Assembly: GCF_026343125.1 (NCBI RefSeq)
Contig: NZ_JAPEMB010000001.1
Coordinates: forward strand, 5,585,501 to 5,649,500
Direction: 5' to 3'
DNA length: 64,000 nucleotides
DNA from: Streptomyces sp. NBC_00094
GTDB lineage: Bacteria > Actinomycetota > Actinomycetes > Streptomycetales > Streptomycetaceae
Shown piece after piece: positions 15,576 to 22,489 of the stretch. Numbering within the stretch: the first letter of the stretch is position 1; each line of letters starts with the position of its first letter. The notes below the pieces were generated by a model, which saw nothing but the letters and a program-made list of their open reading frames with translations, was not told the DNA's origin and made no database searches. The position numbers and the translations under genes were made by a program.

Positions 15576-16073
15576 TCACGGCCGGGTGGGACCCCTGAAC
15601 GACGACGGGGGCGGTACGGGAGTTCCCGTACCGCCCCCGTCGTGCGACCTGACGTACTTCGCGGCCGTGCCCAGGATCTTCGTCGGGGTGATCCGGACCG
15701 CCACCCGGACCTCCTCCGGCGGCAGTTCCAGGTACTCCCGGCCGGCGCCCTCGCCCTCGTAGCTCTCCGCGAGTGCCACGGCCAGCGCGCGGCCGGTGTC
15801 CTCGGCGACCGTCGCCGTGCCCCGTATCTCCGCGTAGAGCAGCGGGTCGTGGCGGTCGTGGACGGTGAGGCTGACCCGGGCGTCGGCCCGGATGTTCTTG
15901 ATCTTGCGGCGGCCGTCCTGGCTGGAGATCAGGAGGTCGTCGCCGTCGCGGCCGACCCACACGACCGAGGTCTGCGGGGAGCCGTCGGGCTGGATCGTGG
16001 CCAGCACGGCCGGGTTGACGTCGTCGAGGAGTGCGCGGACGGAGTCCGTGAGGTGAGTCGTCACGACCGCCAC
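15576..16073 (-). CDS. PPOX-class (split-barrel) flavin/F420 oxidoreductase
   Basis: 165 residues. Split beta-barrel of the pyridoxamine-phosphate oxidase-like superfamily: NPAVLATIQPDGSPQTSVVW, ISSQDGRRKIKNIRADARVS, RHDPLLYAEIRGTATV. Actinobacterial members bind F420 or FMN and reduce small organic molecules; the exact substrate cannot be told. The domain ends near TAAKYVRS. The last ~17 residues (Gly/Pro/Ser-rich) are encoded by a 20-bp perfect inverted repeat that looks like a terminator, so the stop codon may have been lost or moved. It faces icmA tail-to-tail. Confidence 0.8.
   Translation of the reverse strand: MAVVTTHLTDSVRALLDDVNPAVLATIQPDGSPQTSVVWVGRDGDDLLISSQDGRRKIKNIRADARVSLTVHDRHDPLLYAEIRGTATVAEDTGRALAVALAESYEGEGAGREYLELPPEEVRVAVRITPTKILGTAAKYVRSHDGGGTGTPVPPPSSFRGPTRP
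15602..15643. terminator. Very strong hairpin inside the 3' end of the PPOX gene
   Basis: ACGACGGGGGCGGTACGGGA (15602-15621) and its exact complement (15624-15643) enclose a 2-nt loop. It lies between convergent icmA and PPOX genes and can act as a terminator in both directions, but it overlaps PPOX coding sequence. Confidence 0.75.
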
Positions 16074-16124
16074 GGTAGGCGGCGGCGGGTGGACCGGCCC
16101 GTCATTTTCTCCCCGGGGCCATCC

Positions 16125-16757
16125 TCAGCCGAGGGCCGCCACCGCGCCCAGGCCGCCCACGAGCAGGGCGGAGAGGCGGGTCACCCACTCCTCGTCGACC
16201 GGTTCGGCGCTCACCAGGGCGCGGTGCACGACCGCGCCCGCGATCACGTCGAAGATCAGGTCGTCGGTGGCGTCCACGGTGACCGGGTCGCGGTCCGAGG
16301 GGAGTTCGCCGCGCTGCTGCGCCCGCCGTCGGCCCGCCAGGACGAGCCGCTTCTGGCGGTCGACGATCGAGGCGCGGATCCGCTCCCGCAGAGGCTCGTC
16401 GCGGGTCGACTCGGCGACCACCGCCATCAGGGCCGTCTTGGTCTCCGGGCGTTCGAGGAGGGCCGCGAACTGGAGGACGACGTGCTCGATGTCGGCCTGG
16501 AGGGAACCCAGGTCGGGCAGTTCGAGTTCGTCGAAGAGGACGGCGACGGCGTCCACCACGAGCTCGTTCTTGTTGGCCCAGCGGCGGTACAGGGTCGTCT
16601 TCGCGACGCCGGCGCGGCCGGCGACGTCCCCCATCGTGAGCTTGGACCAGCCGAGGTCGACCAGGGCGGCACGGGTCGCCTCCAGGATGGCCGCGTCGGC
16701 CTCGGTGGAGCGGGGGCGCCCGGTTCGGCTGGTGCGGGGGGTGGTGCTGCTACACAT
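16125..16757 (-). CDS. TetR-family regulator
   Basis: 210 residues from ATG 16757. The N-terminal HTH is typical: EADAAILEATRAALVDLGWS, LTMGDVAGRAGVAKTTLYRR, WANKNELVVDAVAVL. The C-terminal domain begins about residue 75 and shows no diagnostic ligand motif. A TTACGCTAC-N5-GTAGCGAAA inverted repeat lies about 110 bp upstream of its start, in the region shared with the divergent thioredoxin-TPR gene. Self-regulation is plausible but unproven. Confidence 0.85.
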   Translation of the reverse strand: MCSSTTPRTSRTGRPRSTEADAAILEATRAALVDLGWSKLTMGDVAGRAGVAKTTLYRRWANKNELVVDAVAVLFDELELPDLGSLQADIEHVVLQFAALLERPETKTALMAVVAESTRDEPLRERIRASIVDRQKRLVLAGRRRAQQRGELPSDRDPVTVDATDDLIFDVIAGAVVHRALVSAEPVDEEWVTRLSALLVGGLGAVAALG

Positions 16758-16864
16758 GGACGTCGACCATACCCGCCGGTAGGTATCGCGCCAGAGGCCT
16801 GCGATGTGAGGCAGTTCACCGAGCGGATCCCGCTCGCGCCCTCCCCGCCGATCCTTTCCGAGAG

Positions 16865-16887
16865 TTACGCTACGACCTGTAGCGAAA
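16865..16887. promoter_or_regulatory. Putative TetR operator
   Basis: TTACGCTAC, GACCT, GTAGCGAAA: 8 of 9 arm positions are complementary. It lies between the TetR gene and the thioredoxin-TPR gene. Confidence 0.5.
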
Positions 16888-16917
16888 GGCTCTGAGCGGC
16901 CCCAGCGACAACCGACT

Positions 16918-16959
16918 GCCGGGTGGGGATCCGGCACGGCACCGGGTGGGGACCCGGTG
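16918..16959 (+). promoter_or_regulatory. Tandem leader hairpins before the thioredoxin-TPR gene
   Basis: GCCGG-N8-CCGGC (16918-16935) and CACCGGGT-GGGG-ACCCGGTG (16940-16959) form two adjacent stem-loops with the shared string GGGTGGGGA. A leader-RNA control role is possible; no known riboswitch is recognised. Confidence 0.35.
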
Positions 16960-17078
16960 TGAACAGAAGACGAAGAACCGTGTCGTCCGCGCGTCTCGCA
17001 CACCGGCGGGAGATACGTGGACGGCACGGTTCAGCCATGACTTACCGGTTACGCGCGCGGAAGGGGGAGGATGTACGC

Positions 17079-18044
17079 ATGCAGCCCCGAAACATGTCCA
17101 TGAGCGGCGTCGTCGACCTCGCCGCGGTGAAGGCGGCCGGAGAGGCCAAGGCCAAGGCGGAGCAGGTCCGGGCCGAGGCCGCCCGGCAGGGTGGCTCCGC
17201 CGCGGTGCCGCCCTCCGCCCTGGTGATCGATGTCGACGAGGCCGGCTTCGAGCGCGATGTCATCCAGCGCTCCGCCGAGGTCCCGGTCGTCCTCGACTTC
17301 TGGGCCGAGTGGTGCGAGCCGTGCAAGCAGCTCGGCCCCCTCCTGGAGCGGCTGGCCGTCGAGTACAACGGCCGCTTCCTGCTCGCGAAGATCGACGTCG
17401 ACGCCAACCAGATGCTGATGCAGCAGTTCGGCATCCAGGGAATTCCGGCCGTTTTCGCGGTGGTCGCCGGTCAGGCGCTGCCGCTCTTCCAGGGCGCGGT
17501 GCCCGAGGCCCAGATCCGGGAGACCCTCGACCAGCTGATCCAGGTCGGCGAGGAGCGCTTCGGTCTCACGGGGATCGCCGTGGACGCGGACGTCGACGGT
17601 ACGGCTCCGGCCGCGCGCCCGGCGGGCCCGTACGACGCCCTGCTCGAAGCCGCCATGGTCGCGCTCGACGCGGGTGACCTGGCCGGCGCCGTCCAGGCGT
17701 ACAAGAACGTGCTCGCCGACGACCCGGCCCACCCGGAGGCCAAGCTGGGCCTGGCCCAGGCCGAGCTCCTCGCCCGGGTGCAGGACCTCGACCCCGCCGT
17801 CGTACGCAAGAACGCGGCGGACGACCCGGCCGATGCCGCCGCGCAGATCGCCGCAGCCGACCTCGACCTGGTGGGCGGCCACGTGGAGGACGCCTTCGGG
17901 CGTCTCGTGGAGACCGTGCGCCGTACGGCGGGCGAGGACCGGGACGCGGCGCGGCTGCGACTCCTGGAGCTCTTCGAGGTGATCGGCTCCGACGACCCGC
18001 GCGTGACGGCTGCCCGGCAGGCCCTCGCCCGGGTGCTTTTCTAG
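17079..18044 (+). CDS. Thioredoxin-domain/TPR co-chaperone (CnoX/YbbN-like)
   Basis: 321 residues from ATG 17079, with AAGGGGGAGG 8 bp upstream. A charged Ala-rich N-terminal extension (about 1-45) precedes a thioredoxin fold with WCEPC (Cys79, Cys82), then two to four TPR-like helical repeats (residues about 190-321: LLEAAMVALDAGDLAGAVQA, HPEAKLGLAQAELLAR). This architecture is that of YbbN/CnoX, cytosolic holdases that hand clients to chaperonins. The WCxPC cysteines are intact, so redox activity is possible. It is followed by a strong terminator. Confidence 0.88.
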   Translation: MQPRNMSMSGVVDLAAVKAAGEAKAKAEQVRAEAARQGGSAAVPPSALVIDVDEAGFERDVIQRSAEVPVVLDFWAEWCEPCKQLGPLLERLAVEYNGRFLLAKIDVDANQMLMQQFGIQGIPAVFAVVAGQALPLFQGAVPEAQIRETLDQLIQVGEERFGLTGIAVDADVDGTAPAARPAGPYDALLEAAMVALDAGDLAGAVQAYKNVLADDPAHPEAKLGLAQAELLARVQDLDPAVVRKNAADDPADAAAQIAAADLDLVGGHVEDAFGRLVETVRRTAGEDRDAARLRLLELFEVIGSDDPRVTAARQALARVLF

Positions 18045-18094
18045 GCGCTCCCCGACCCGCCGGATCGTCCGGCGATTTGGCGACACAGCGACAT

Positions 18095-18138
18095 ACAGCG
18101 GCCGCGCTTTACCAAAACTTGGTAATCGCGGCCGCTGT
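18095..18138 (+). terminator. Bipartite terminator hairpin
   Basis: Outer stem ACAGCGGCCGCG/CGCGGCCGCTGT and inner stem TTACCAA/TTGGTAA with an AAC loop, followed by TACTT. It lies 50 bp after the thioredoxin-TPR stop. Confidence 0.8.
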
Positions 18139-18636
18139 TACTTGCAGTAAATCGAACCGAGGATTCTGTCCGCATTCATTCGGCTATCTGCCGATATTGC
18201 GCAGCACTCGACCGCACCCTGCGTACCCGTTCGGCACCGCCCCGCCACGGCCCGGTTATCCACCCGTTACTAGCGAGTAACGAACCCTCTTGTGCGGGGG
18301 CCCGGAATGGACCACGATCGGCGACGCTCGGTCCGAACCGCACACCCCGGCAACCAACCGGGAATGCGGAGAGGGTCCCCACCGGGTGGGTCGGTGCCTC
18401 TGGCGCCGGCCGTGGACAGGGGGGTTCCCGCTCTCACCGAACGGGGCCTGTCCAATCAGGGCATGCGCAAAGGCGTGGCCCGTGGTTGTCGCTCGGGGGT
18501 GATCGCCGGTGATTCGGATGCGCATCGCGCCGCCTGATGCCTCGGCGCTCTCCTTTCCGAGGACGTAGCTCTTCTCCCATCCCAGGACGGGCCCCCGGCC
18601 CCTCCGGAGATGTACGTCCGAGAAGGAGGAATTCTC
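18139..18636. other. Long upstream region of the DUF6230 operon
   Basis: About 500 bp without a supportable gene. It contains a perfect inverted repeat at 18265-18282 and ends in a strong AGAAGGAGG ribosome binding site. Short frames on both strands lack start signals and normal codon bias. The long leader suggests complex control of the envelope operon. Confidence 0.55.
18265..18282. promoter_or_regulatory. Perfect TetR-type inverted repeat
   Basis: CGTTACT-AGCG-AGTAACG, 7-bp arms and a 4-bp spacer. It lies 355 bp upstream of the DUF6230 start and is different from the TACGCTAC site at 16865. Regulator unknown. Confidence 0.5.
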
Positions 18637-19314
18637 ATGAAGTCCCAGGTTCGTGGCGGCACCAGATGGAAGCGGTTCGCCGTCGTCATGGTGCCGAGTG
18701 TGGCCGCGACGGCCGCGATCGGTGTCGGACTGGCCCAGGGTGCGCTGGCGGCGTCGTTTGCCATCTCCGGCCAGGAGTTCAAGGTCTCCACCAACCAGCT
18801 CGTCGGCACGCAGTTCGTGCAGTACGGCAGTGTGGCCAAGGGTGTGGGGCTCGACGGCAAGCCGTTCGGCGCTCCGGTCGCGGTCTCTGGCTTCGATGAG
18901 GCCTGGATCACGAACATGTGCCAGTCGGTCGTGACGCCGAACATCCCGGTGCTCGGTGACATCACCCTCCGCCTGGAAGCCGGCACGGATGCCCTGAAGA
19001 CGGGCAAGACCGAGGACAAGGTCTACGCGAAGGACATCTACCTCGATGTCTCCGAGCTCAAGGCCGACGCCGAGTTCAAGAGCATCGACATCGGCATCGC
19101 AGCCGGGGCGCTCGGCCAGGGCAAGCCCGACGGCTGGCAGGGCATCCAGCCCAACACTGAGGCCAAGACCGCCGGCTTCGCGCAGCGCGCCGACGAGGCC
19201 GTGCTGAGCAACGTCAGGCAGAAGGCGTGGGCCACCACGGCCGCCACCTTCAAGCTCCCCGACCTGAGCCTGTCCCTGCACCGGGGCACCGCGGCGGAGT
19301 GCTTCAAGGACTGA
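18637..19314 (+). CDS. DUF6230 family secreted protein
   Basis: 225 residues from ATG 18637 (AGAAGGAGG, 8 bp upstream). A basic N-terminus and hydrophobic segment (VVMVPSVAATAAIGVGLAQG, ALAAS) form a signal peptide or anchor; the rest is predicted outside the cell. The mature part (FAISGQEFKVSTNQLVGTQF...) matches DUF6230, a Streptomyces-rich family sometimes labelled 'cholesterol esterase' without a catalytic motif, and I see no lipase GxSxG here. It begins a three-gene operon with DUF6114 and a Pro/Thr/Ala-rich envelope protein. Role unknown, likely cell surface. Confidence 0.8.
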   Translation: MKSQVRGGTRWKRFAVVMVPSVAATAAIGVGLAQGALAASFAISGQEFKVSTNQLVGTQFVQYGSVAKGVGLDGKPFGAPVAVSGFDEAWITNMCQSVVTPNIPVLGDITLRLEAGTDALKTGKTEDKVYAKDIYLDVSELKADAEFKSIDIGIAAGALGQGKPDGWQGIQPNTEAKTAGFAQRADEAVLSNVRQKAWATTAATFKLPDLSLSLHRGTAAECFKD

Positions 19315-19421
19315 TCAGGTCCTGGAGGTGCGGGCCACCCCGGTGGCCCGCACCCCTTCCGGGGCTCGTCCCTGCCTCTCCACCTTCTTCTCAGCAATAC
19401 CGCTTCCAGGGAGCTGTTTCC

Positions 19422-19985
19422 ATGAGCGCCGAGATCCCCGCCTCCCGCGAAGTCCCCCAGGAGAACAGGTTCAAGGTCTGGCGGCAGACCCGACCCTTCT
19501 GGGCGGGACTGTTCACCATGATTGGCGGCCTGCCGATCGCCTACCTTCCATACGGGGACATGCGGCTCGGCAATGTCACCCTCGCCATGGCGACGACCGC
19601 CGGAGCCGGCGCGCTGATCATCGGCGTCCTGCTCATCACGCTCGGCCTCACGATGTGGTTCCAGCCCATGGTGCGGGTCTTTGCGGGCGTTGCGTCGATT
19701 GTCCTTGGGCTGGTGTCCATCCCGGTGTCGAACTTCGGCGGTCTGGTCATCGGGTTCCTGTTCGCCCTTATCGGAGGCGGAATGTCCGCCGCGTGGGCGC
19801 CCGCCCCCCCGGTCGAGGAGGCCGCCGACGCAGAGCACGACGGTCAGCCGGAGGCCTCCGACGAGGCCGACGCCGAGTTCGAGACCGCGGCCGTGCAGGC
19901 GGCCGGGATCCCGGAGCAGTACGAGGTGGACGAGGCGACCGAAACGACGATCGACGCCAAGGGCGGGAGGAACAGTGCGGGGTGA
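19422..19985 (+). CDS. DUF6114 membrane protein
   Basis: 187 residues from ATG 19422. Four hydrophobic segments (PFWAGLFTMIGGLPIAYLP, LAMATTAGAGALIIGVLLI, MVRVFAGVASIVLGLVSIPV, FGGLVIGFLFALIGGGMSAA) are followed by an acidic, Ala/Glu-rich cytosolic tail. This is the DUF6114 pattern. It is the middle gene of the DUF6230 operon, and its stop overlaps the start of the next gene by 11 bp. Function unknown; probably an assembly partner for the secreted proteins of the operon. Confidence 0.8.
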   Translation: MSAEIPASREVPQENRFKVWRQTRPFWAGLFTMIGGLPIAYLPYGDMRLGNVTLAMATTAGAGALIIGVLLITLGLTMWFQPMVRVFAGVASIVLGLVSIPVSNFGGLVIGFLFALIGGGMSAAWAPAPPVEEAADAEHDGQPEASDEADAEFETAAVQAAGIPEQYEVDEATETTIDAKGGRNSAG

Positions 19986-21366
19986 CGAGACTCAGTCGGC
20001 GCTCGCGAAGGAGGGCCCGCGGCACGCGGCCCCGCGCAAGTCGCTGCTGAACAGGATCCAGGGCCCCGCGGGCAAGGCGATGGCGCTGGCCGCCATGCCG
20101 ACCGCGGTGTTCGTGGGCATGGGCCTCACGCCCAAGCTCGCCCTGGCCGACGACAAGGACATCCCCTTCGCGCCCGGCCCCTGTGTGACCCGCTCGGACG
20201 AGCCGCTCCCGGAAGAGACGGCGACGGCGAAGCCGACGGAGAGCGCGAAGCCGACGGCCACCGCCTCGGCGACCGCGACCCCGACCGCCACCGCGACCCC
20301 GACCGCCACCGCGACGGCGACCGCTTCCGCCACCGTGACCCCGACGCCCACCGCGACGGGAACCGGTTCGGAGACGGGACAGGCGACCACGCAGACGACG
20401 CGGGAGCAGGCGGCGACCGCGCCCGAGCCGACCGCGACGCCCACGGCGACGGCCACACCCACGGCCACGCCGACTCCGACGAAGTCGACGAACCCGCTCG
20501 ACCCGCTGGGCGTGGGCGACGCCATCCGTGACTTCTTCGACGGCCCGAACCCCGAGCCGACCGCCACCACGGCCGCGCCGACGACGGCGGCACCGACCAC
20601 GGCCGCCCCGCAGGTGCAGAAGGCCGCGGCCGACGACGAGCCGGTCGCCACCGCGACCCCGTCGACGACCGCCACCGCCACTGCCGGCGCCACCGCCAAG
20701 CCGAAGACGGCCAACGCCTCGGCCTCCGACGCGATCAACGCGGGGACCAACGCGGCGGCCAAGACGGCGATCGAGAAGGCCGCCGACAAGGCCGGCGTCA
20801 CGGTCGCCGAGCTCCCGGAGAGCGCCAAGGGCCTCGACCCCAAGAAGGACGAGTCCATACCCGACGGCGCCAAGCCGCGCTTCCCGTGCCCCGAGCTCGA
20901 CCCCGAGGCGCTCGCGGCGGCCGACCTGGACCCGGGCGTCCCGCTGGTGCCGGACGAGCCGTGGCGCCTGGAGAGCTCGCTGCTCACGCTGAACGGTCTG
21001 AAGTACCACGGCATCGTGGAGGTGAAGACCGGCAGCGGCAAGATCAAGAAGGTCCTGAAGTTCACCGCGACCGGCATCGACATCAAGGACCTCCACCAGC
21101 TGACGGTCCACTCCGAGGGCCGCACGGGACACGTCCGCTCCGACAAGGGCTCGACGTCGACCATCCGCAACGGCACGGTGACCATGTACACGGAGGAGCT
21201 GAAGGGCAACCTCTTCGGCCTCATCCCGATCACCTTCGCCCCGGAGTCCCCGCCCCCGCTGGACGTCCCCTTCGCCTTCTTCACCAAGGTGCAGCTCAAG
21301 CAGGCGGGCCAGTTCGGCGGCACCCTCAAGGTCCCGGGCCTGCGCAACACGATCGAGCCCAGCTGA
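19975..21366 (+). CDS. Secreted Pro/Thr/Ala-rich envelope protein
   Basis: 463 residues from GTG 19975 (GGGAGG 5 bp upstream). A basic start and hydrophobic stretch (about 36-60, AMALAAMPTAVFVGMGLTPK) act as signal or anchor. Residues about 70-265 are a low-complexity linker of TAT/PTA repeats, as in wall-spanning proteins. The C-terminal ~190 residues form a folded domain (PWRLESSLLTLNGLKYHGIV, VLKFTATGIDIKDLHQLTVH, TVTMYTEELKGNLFGLIPIT) also seen in proteins next to DUF6114. Likely displayed outside the membrane across peptidoglycan. A strong terminator follows 8 bp after the stop. Confidence 0.75.
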   Translation: MRGDETQSALAKEGPRHAAPRKSLLNRIQGPAGKAMALAAMPTAVFVGMGLTPKLALADDKDIPFAPGPCVTRSDEPLPEETATAKPTESAKPTATASATATPTATATPTATATATASATVTPTPTATGTGSETGQATTQTTREQAATAPEPTATPTATATPTATPTPTKSTNPLDPLGVGDAIRDFFDGPNPEPTATTAAPTTAAPTTAAPQVQKAAADDEPVATATPSTTATATAGATAKPKTANASASDAINAGTNAAAKTAIEKAADKAGVTVAELPESAKGLDPKKDESIPDGAKPRFPCPELDPEALAAADLDPGVPLVPDEPWRLESSLLTLNGLKYHGIVEVKTGSGKIKKVLKFTATGIDIKDLHQLTVHSEGRTGHVRSDKGSTSTIRNGTVTMYTEELKGNLFGLIPITFAPESPPPLDVPFAFFTKVQLKQAGQFGGTLKVPGLRNTIEPS

Positions 21367-21373
21367 TTTGTTC

Positions 21374-21404
21374 GTGGGCCGCACTCATGTCGAGTGCGGC
21401 CCAC
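21374..21404 (+). terminator. Strong terminator
   Basis: GTGGGCCGCACTC, loop ATGTC, GAGTGCGGCCCAC: a perfect 13-bp stem just after the envelope operon. Confidence 0.85.
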
Positions 21405-21572
21405 AGTATCTACTCAAAGGCTGAATAGAATCTTCACAGAATCAAACTGGTGTTCTAACTTGAGGGGTAGCTGAGGCCGACAAGGCCTGGCGCGCGGACG
21501 TCGGGGGCGGCCGTCGTGCAGTGACCCTCCATGCGTCCACGCGGGTACTCCTGTGAGGACTGATCCCACTTC
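21405..21572 (+). promoter_or_regulatory. AT-rich promoter region of the FG-GAP/giant coiled-coil operon
   Basis: 168 bp, distinctly AT-richer than its surroundings at its left end. TAGAAT at 21425-21430 is a near-consensus -10 hexamer; no clear -35 is visible 17-18 bp upstream. A TGAGGA-like ribosome binding site precedes the ATG at 21573. Confidence 0.35.
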
Positions 21573-22469
21573 ATGCTTCGTCAATTCGACCGCCCGCTAC
21601 GTCGGGCGGCGATCTGCGCAGCGGTCCTGACCGCTGCGCTGGCTGCCCTTCTTGTGGCTACAAGACCGTCTCTCCCTTGGGCCGACCGCACGCGCGCGGC
21701 CGCTGCTCAACAGCTCCAGGTCGCTCCTGGTCCCGTCATGTTCCCCCTCTTCGCTCGAAAGTCCGGTCGGCTCTACGACTACGAACCCAAGGGGACTGGT
21801 GGAGTCAAGCCTCTCGTCGATATGGGGGGAGGGTGGGCGGAGGCTGACGCCCTCGTCCAGGCCAATGTCTCAGAGGGCGGCAAGGGTAACGATCTCTACC
21901 ACCGCTTGGGCGGCAGGCTCTTTTACACGGCCGAGCACGGCAACGACACCAAGGTCGTGGGCGCGGGCTGGGAGATTTACAACTTGCTGGTCTCCGTCGG
22001 AAACATGGGCGGGTCCGCTGAACCCGACCTGGTCGGCCGTCACACGGACGGCACGCTCTGGCTCTACCAGGGGAAGCCGGATGGCATGCTCCAATCGCGC
22101 ATCCGCATAGGTAGTGGCGGTTGGGGTGGCATCTCTGCGCTCGCAGGCCGAGGTGACTACACCGGCGACGGCAAGACCGACCTCGTTGCGCGTTCCACGG
22201 ACGGCACGCTCTACATCTATCCGGGCACTGGAAACCTGGTCGAAGACGGTGTGCTCGGCTCGCGCATCACGGTCGGCACGGGGTGGAACGTCCACAAGTC
22301 GATTGTCTCCGCAGGGGACAACAACGGCGACGGCAAGACCGATCTGATCGCCGCTGACACTGATGGCCTGCTCTGGCTCTTCAAGGGCACTGGAAACCCC
22401 AGTGCGCCCTTCGTCCCAAGGGTCCAGATCGGCACAGGCGGCTGGGCCGCCTTCGACCTCCTCTTCTGA
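21573..22469 (+). CDS. Secreted FG-GAP/VCBS beta-propeller protein
   Basis: 298 residues. The N-terminal signal (RRAAICAAVLTAALAALLVA) is followed by repeated blades with calcium-loop motifs, e.g. DYTGDGKTDLVARSTDGTLY and DNNGDGKTDLIAADTDGLLW, each ending in an aromatic-rich strand and GTGN turn. This tachylectin/FG-GAP type is extracellular and often binds glycans or proteins. The gene is 20 bp upstream of the giant coiled-coil protein and probably cotranscribed with it; it may help surface attachment or delivery. GC content and codon bias are lower than in flanking genes, hinting at horizontal acquisition. Confidence 0.8.
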   Translation: MLRQFDRPLRRAAICAAVLTAALAALLVATRPSLPWADRTRAAAAQQLQVAPGPVMFPLFARKSGRLYDYEPKGTGGVKPLVDMGGGWAEADALVQANVSEGGKGNDLYHRLGGRLFYTAEHGNDTKVVGAGWEIYNLLVSVGNMGGSAEPDLVGRHTDGTLWLYQGKPDGMLQSRIRIGSGGWGGISALAGRGDYTGDGKTDLVARSTDGTLYIYPGTGNLVEDGVLGSRITVGTGWNVHKSIVSAGDNNGDGKTDLIAADTDGLLWLFKGTGNPSAPFVPRVQIGTGGWAAFDLLF

Positions 22470-22489
22470 CCAGGACGGCTTTCATTCGT

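Larger units (their letters stand above)
16758..17078. other. Divergent intergenic region with operator and tandem hairpins
   Basis: 321 bp without a convincing gene. It holds the putative TetR operator (16865-16887), two small hairpins with similar GGGTGGGGA loops (16918-16959), and the AAGGGGGAGG ribosome binding site (17061-17070) of the thioredoxin-TPR gene. Readable frames across it lack start signals and are read-through of the downstream gene. Confidence 0.6.

Noticed and set aside
16923..17078. N-terminal extension of the thioredoxin-TPR protein back to ATG 16923 or beyond
   Set aside because: The extension is Arg-rich, crosses the leader hairpins, and ATG 17079 has the strong ribosome binding site.
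18637..19314. 'Cholesterol esterase' label for the DUF6230 protein
   Set aside because: No GxSxG or other hydrolase motif; the label is inherited and unsupported by the sequence.
19768..21404. Two long minus-strand frames opposite the PTA-rich gene
   Set aside because: Low-complexity Arg/Gly or Val/Ala strings that mirror the repeat-rich coding strand.
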